Source of the DNA: Methanobacteriota archaeon
GTDB lineage: Archaea; Methanobacteriota; Methanobacteria; Methanobacteriales; Methanobacteriaceae
NCBI GenBank assembly: GCA_023430285.1
Contig: JAEZAV010000095.1
Coordinates: 1-7,982 of the forward strand
Direction of reading: 5' to 3'
Length of the DNA: 7,982 bases
How positions within the stretch are numbered: position 1 is the stretch's first letter; each line of letters opens with the position of its first letter. The notes below the pieces were generated by a model that saw nothing but the letters and a program-made list of their open reading frames with translations, was not told the DNA's origin and did no database searches. Positions 5,337-7,982 of the stretch are shown piece after piece. The position numbers were made by a program, and so were the translations under genes.

Positions 5337-6191
5337 ATGGGATACGAAAAGGAATTTGTGCGTTCCAGTGACAGCACAGTAATAGGTTACAGAAAGATGG
5401 GAAATGGTCCTGGACTGGTTCTTCTGCATGGTGGGGCTAATTCATCCCAACACTTCATGGAACTTGGGGAATGCCTGTCCAAGAACTTCACAGTTTACAT
5501 TCCAGATAGAAGGGGAAGGGGTTTAAGTGGTGATTTCGGGGATCACTATGGTATGGAAAGGGAAATGGAAGATTTAGATTCTGTACTCAGAAAAACAGGT
5601 GCAAAGTACATTTTTGGACTCAGTTCAGGTGCATTAATAGCACTGGAAGCCGCTTTAAACCTCCCAATAACTAAAGCCGCAATCTACGAACCTCCGCTTG
5701 ACATAGATAACAATGTTTTAGGTATCATGTCATTCATGGAACGATTTGACAGGGAGATGGCAGAGGGAAATATAGCAGCTGGAACTGCCACCATGACCAA
5801 GGATTTTGGAAGCCACTTTGGACTTCCAAAGGTAATAACGAAACTGCCCCATTTCCTTCTTGAACTATTATTTAAGGTGTACCTCAAAACAGAACGGGTC
5901 AAGGATGATGAAGTTTCATTTAAAGTATTGATACCAACTTTTCATTACGACCATGAGTTAGTGAAGGAAGAGAGTGGTCAAGTAGAAAAGTTCAGAAATT
6001 TGAAGGCCGAGGTTTTATTGATTGGTGGAACTGAAAGTCCAGCATTTTTAAAGAAATCCATGAAAAAGCTTAAAAATACCATTCCAAATGTTAAACAAGT
6101 TGAACTTAATGGTCTTTCCCATACAGGTCCACTTGTAACTGGTAATCCTGAGTTAGTGGCGGAAAAATTGAAGGATTTCTTCTTATCCTGA
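5337..6191 (+). CDS. Alpha/beta-fold hydrolase
   Basis: This 284-residue protein has the alpha/beta hydrolase layout: LVLLHGGANSS (residues 27-37, oxyanion HG), YIPDRRGRGLSG (54-65), the nucleophile elbow FGLSSG with Ser96 in GxSxG, a cap region of about 120-215, LLIGGTESP with a likely acid at Glu233, and a catalytic His262 in GLSHTGP. The family includes esterases, lactonases, haloperoxidase-like enzymes and C-C bond hydrolases; nothing visible picks one. No signal peptide is seen, so it acts in the cytoplasm. The ATG at 5337 comes nine bases after the stop of the metallo-hydrolase gene, with only a weak ATGTGGA ribosome site, so translation may be coupled. It is the last gene of the plus-strand cluster and is followed by a T10 tract. 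Confidence 0.88.
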   Translation: MGYEKEFVRSSDSTVIGYRKMGNGPGLVLLHGGANSSQHFMELGECLSKNFTVYIPDRRGRGLSGDFGDHYGMEREMEDLDSVLRKTGAKYIFGLSSGALIALEAALNLPITKAAIYEPPLDIDNNVLGIMSFMERFDREMAEGNIAAGTATMTKDFGSHFGLPKVITKLPHFLLELLFKVYLKTERVKDDEVSFKVLIPTFHYDHELVKEESGQVEKFRNLKAEVLLIGGTESPAFLKKSMKKLKNTIPNVKQVELNGLSHTGPLVTGNPELVAEKLKDFFLS

Positions 6192-6282
6192 ATTTTTTAA
6201 GGCTTTTAAAAGTAGAAAGTCATTGGAGATTTTAGGATCCAACGATTAAATTATTAAGTACAAAAAGAAGTTTGAATGTGAC

Positions 6283-6292
6283 TTTTTTTTTT
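6283..6292 (+). terminator. T10 tract ending the plus-strand hydrolase operon
   Basis: Ten T residues lie about 90 bases after the alpha/beta hydrolase stop, at the point where the converging receiver gene ends. Archaeal RNA polymerase stops well at such U tracts without needing a hairpin. On the minus strand only a U5 run (6266-6262) follows the receiver gene. Confidence 0.45.
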
Positions 6293-6737
6293 ATCTGTTA
6301 ATTTCCTTCAACATTTCACTTGAAAATTTCAGTACTTTGGCACTATTTTTCAGGCGTTGCTCGTTGTGATGGTTGTAAACAGCCATTTCAATGGCACTTC
6401 TTAAACCCATGTCTTCGTAGGGTTTGATAATGTAACCGTAGGGTGCTGTTTTTTTGGCTTTTTCCAAGGTGTCGTTGTCGTAGTAGGCTGTTAAATATAT
6501 GACTGGGATATCACTTTTTTCCATGATATGATCTGCGGCCTGAATACCGTTCATATTTCCCTTGAGCATTATGTCCATGAGTATAAGATCTGGAAACAGT
6601 TCTTCAGCCTTTTGAATAGCAGCTTCACCCGTCCCCACAATTCCTGAAACAGAGTAGCCCAATCTTTCAAGCCTTTTTTTTAAATCTGCAGCTTCAATAA
6701 ATTCGTCTTCAACAATTAAAATATTTGCGTCTAAAAT
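6291..6737 (-). CDS. Stand-alone response regulator receiver protein with no standard start codon
   Basis: This CheY-like receiver carries all phosphotransfer residues. With the proposed start at 6737 it has 148 residues: NILIVEDE (5-12) with the acidic pair Glu10/Asp11, LILMDIML with phospho-acceptor Asp55, YLTAYYD with Thr83, and GYIIKPYE with Lys105. A coiled tail of about 25 residues follows, without PAS, kinase or DNA-binding domain. Such receivers in methanogens usually relay signals from histidine kinases. The full domain is open back past residue 1, but no ATG, GTG or TTG is in frame there; the first is TTG at 6662, which would delete strand 1 and the acidic pair. An ATT at 6737 has TTGGGGGT at the right distance, the ribosome site style used by other genes here, so I propose a rare ATT start or a start lost by mutation. 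Confidence 0.75.
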   Translation of the reverse strand: MLDANILIVEDEFIEAADLKKRLERLGYSVSGIVGTGEAAIQKAEELFPDLILMDIMLKGNMNGIQAADHIMEKSDIPVIYLTAYYDNDTLEKAKKTAPYGYIIKPYEDMGLRSAIEMAVYNHHNEQRLKNSAKVLKFSSEMLKEINR

Positions 6738-6774
6738 AAATATACCCCCAAAGGATCTATTTAGATGAAATTTT

Positions 6775-6790
6775 AATTTATTATACTAAA
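6775..6790 (-). promoter_or_regulatory. Possible TATA box of the receiver gene
   Basis: The minus strand reads TTTAGTATAATAAATT. Transcription would start near 6755, just before the TTGGGGG ribosome site, which agrees with a translation start close to 6737 rather than at 6662. Confidence 0.3.
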
Positions 6791-6929
6791 TTATGTTTGA
6801 CAACAATAATTATATTTTTTGATTTATTTCTAGTCATTGGGTAATTTTTATTAATATTTCATTGATCTGAGCATAAAATAATTGCAGTTTTTAGGTTGAA
6901 CCATAAAAACCAGTTCAATTACTTAAAGC

Positions 6930-6936
6930 AAAAAAA
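6930..6936 (-). terminator. U7 tract behind the phospholipase-like gene
   Basis: Seven A residues on the plus strand give a U7 run on the minus strand about ten bases after the stop codon at 6946-6948. This is a plausible archaeal U-tract terminator. Confidence 0.4.
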
Positions 6937-6945
6937 TGTATGGTT

Positions 6946-7623
6946 TTATCCAAATAATTTGGAGAAAAAGTTTAAAATAACATCAAATATGGATTCTGAT
7001 TTGTTGTTGGTAGCTTCACTACTGTTACCTGTAACACTGGTTTTCACTGCTTGTAAACATACTGATGTTCCGTTATCCAGATTTTGTTGGATTATGGAAT
7101 CATCGTTGGTTTCAATCCAACTATCCCAACTCTTAGAATCTTCAATTTTGCCATTCTCCATTAAACTGTTCAGATCTCCATTAACAGAACTTGCAACTGG
7201 GGTGAATTTTTTAGCATGATCCTCGTACTTACTGTGCAGTGAAGAGGATTCTCCACTCACTCCATGGGGAGCTGAAAACGTGTCTGATATGTAATGACAT
7301 GCTACACCATAATCGTAACTAGCATTTTCATAGTTACCATTATCGTAGGCAGTTTTTCCCAGGTTCAACCAGTAAATTGATTTGTTGTAGCTTTTTGGAT
7401 AACTGTGGTAGGTGAAATCATGAAAAATTTCATCGGGATCGTTGGAAGCATTTTCCATGATTCCAAGATTCAAATTCCTTTGAACATCAGAAGGCAGACC
7501 GTAGTAAACAACATCCACAACTTGGGAATGGGTTTTCCAGCTCCAAGCATCTGAAGCAGGTACCATTATCAACAAAGAAATCATAAAAACTACCATTAAA
7601 TTTAAGATTTTATTAAAATTCAT
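6946..7623 (-). CDS. Secreted zinc-dependent phospholipase C / S1-P1 nuclease-like protein
   Basis: This 225-residue precursor has a signal peptide (hydrophobic core about 8-22, then PASDA) with likely cleavage after Ala26, leaving Trp27 as the new N-terminus. In this fold the N-terminal Trp itself binds zinc. The other ligands appear in order: His32, Asp62 or Asp64, His73 in TYHSYP, His110 and Asp114 in ACHYISDTFSAPH, His120, and His130 with Glu134. The H-x3-D-x5-H spacing is that of bacterial zinc phospholipase C. The protein would act outside the membrane on phosphodiesters; the natural substrate in an archaeon with ether lipids is unclear. The tail SIFDVILNFFSKLF is hydrophobic and could touch the membrane. 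ATG at 7623 follows GTGAT five bases upstream. A candidate TATA box lies at 7681-7688. Confidence 0.85.
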   Translation of the reverse strand: MNFNKILNLMVVFMISLLIMVPASDAWSWKTHSQVVDVVYYGLPSDVQRNLNLGIMENASNDPDEIFHDFTYHSYPKSYNKSIYWLNLGKTAYDNGNYENASYDYGVACHYISDTFSAPHGVSGESSSLHSKYEDHAKKFTPVASSVNGDLNSLMENGKIEDSKSWDSWIETNDDSIIQQNLDNGTSVCLQAVKTSVTGNSSEATNNKSESIFDVILNFFSKLFG

Positions 7624-7676
7624 AGACCATCACACATTTTAGTTTATCATTAATTTTTCTTGTTACAAATTATTAT

Positions 7677-7689
7677 GTTAATATTTATC
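7677..7689 (-). promoter_or_regulatory. Possible TATA box of the phospholipase-like gene
   Basis: The minus strand reads GATAAATATTAAC, giving a transcript start near 7657 and a leader of about 35 bases to ATG 7623. The match is modest and the DNA is AT-rich. Confidence 0.3.
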
Positions 7690-7724
7690 TGATTTATCTT
7701 TCTAAAACTCTTTCATCTACATAA

Positions 7725-7982
7725 TTATATATTCCCATTCAATTTGCTATTTTTTCGTCCGTAGAAATAGTATATGATGAGTCCAAATGAAAGCCAGATT
7801 ATAAACCTTACTTGTGTTAACAATGGCAGTGTTACTATGAGCAAACTGCAGAATATAATTGCAAGAATTGGGATCACAGGCATTAAAGGAGTTTTAAATG
7901 GTCTTGGAATTTCCGGACTTTTCCAACGGAGAATCATCACAGCCAATGCAACTATTATAAACGCTGCCAAAGAACCAATATT
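7725..7982 (-). CDS. APC-family amino-acid transporter, C-terminal part (5' end outside window)
   Basis: The frame enters from the right edge and gives 86 codons to TAA at 7725. The text NIGSLAAFIIVALAVMILRW, then SPEIPRPFKTP and VIPILAI, is the hallmark of the end of APC-superfamily cationic amino-acid transporters (CAT/YfnA type): a membrane helix, the cytoplasmic RxxxPxxPRPFxxP loop, and two closing helices ending in IYYFYGRKNSKL. A TTG at 7970 is in frame but internal, as the family continues well upstream (full length is usually 450-500 residues). It would take up amino acids through the cytoplasmic membrane with H+ or by exchange. The 101-base gap to the phospholipase-like gene suggests separate transcription. 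Confidence 0.85.
   Translation of the reverse strand, partial: NIGSLAAFIIVALAVMILRWKSPEIPRPFKTPLMPVIPILAIIFCSLLIVTLPLLTQVRFIIWLSFGLIIYYFYGRKNSKLNGNI

Noticed and set aside
5684..5902. Minus-strand open frame of 72 codons
   Set aside because: It is antisense to the well-supported alpha/beta hydrolase and has no family features.
6896..7219. Plus-strand open frame of 107 codons
   Set aside because: Most of it is antisense to the phospholipase-like gene; the rest covers its terminator region, and there is no ribosome site.

Overview
The window looks like chromosomal DNA of a mesophilic methanogenic archaeon, most likely Methanobacterium or a close relative. The DNA is AT-rich. Several starts have archaeal TATA-like boxes about 25-35 bases before the inferred transcript start. 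Ribosome sites match the archaeal 16S tail (GGAG, GTGAT, GGAGGTGAT). The gene set also fits: a SIS sugar isomerase, an OtsB-like phosphatase, a stand-alone receiver and a secreted zinc phospholipase C-like protein. This placement is inference; no rRNA or tRNA gene is present to confirm it.

Left part (1-2571), all on the minus strand. At the left edge is a protein with two Myb/SANT-like repeats, cut or ending exactly at the window boundary. Read in transcription order from 2571 down, there follow an OtsB-type HAD sugar phosphatase, an overlapping SemiSWEET sugar transporter, and a two-domain SIS sugar-phosphate isomerase/deglycase of the GlmS/FrlB type. These three look like one operon for making, dephosphorylating and moving a sugar.

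Middle (2572-3444) is a long AT-rich gap with no ordinary gene. Near its right end is the most curious element of the window: a nearly perfect 17-position stem whose 18-base loop holds GGAGGTGATCC. On the plus strand this is the 11-base complement of the 16S rRNA 3' tail; on the minus strand it is a copy of that tail. A possible 28-residue ORF starts inside the stem, and a second hairpin follows.

Right of the gap, a DUF5946 gene (minus) and a nitroreductase gene (plus) diverge from a near-palindromic TATA box. The nitroreductase is followed on the same strand by a metallo-beta-lactamase-fold hydrolase and an alpha/beta hydrolase, which suggests a small detoxification or hydrolysis operon. It ends in a T10 tract.

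The right end (6291-7982) is again on the minus strand: a stand-alone response-regulator receiver that lacks any ATG, GTG or TTG start at its proper N-terminus, a secreted zinc-dependent phospholipase C/S1-P1-like protein with all metal ligands, and the C-terminal part of an APC-family amino-acid transporter running off the edge.
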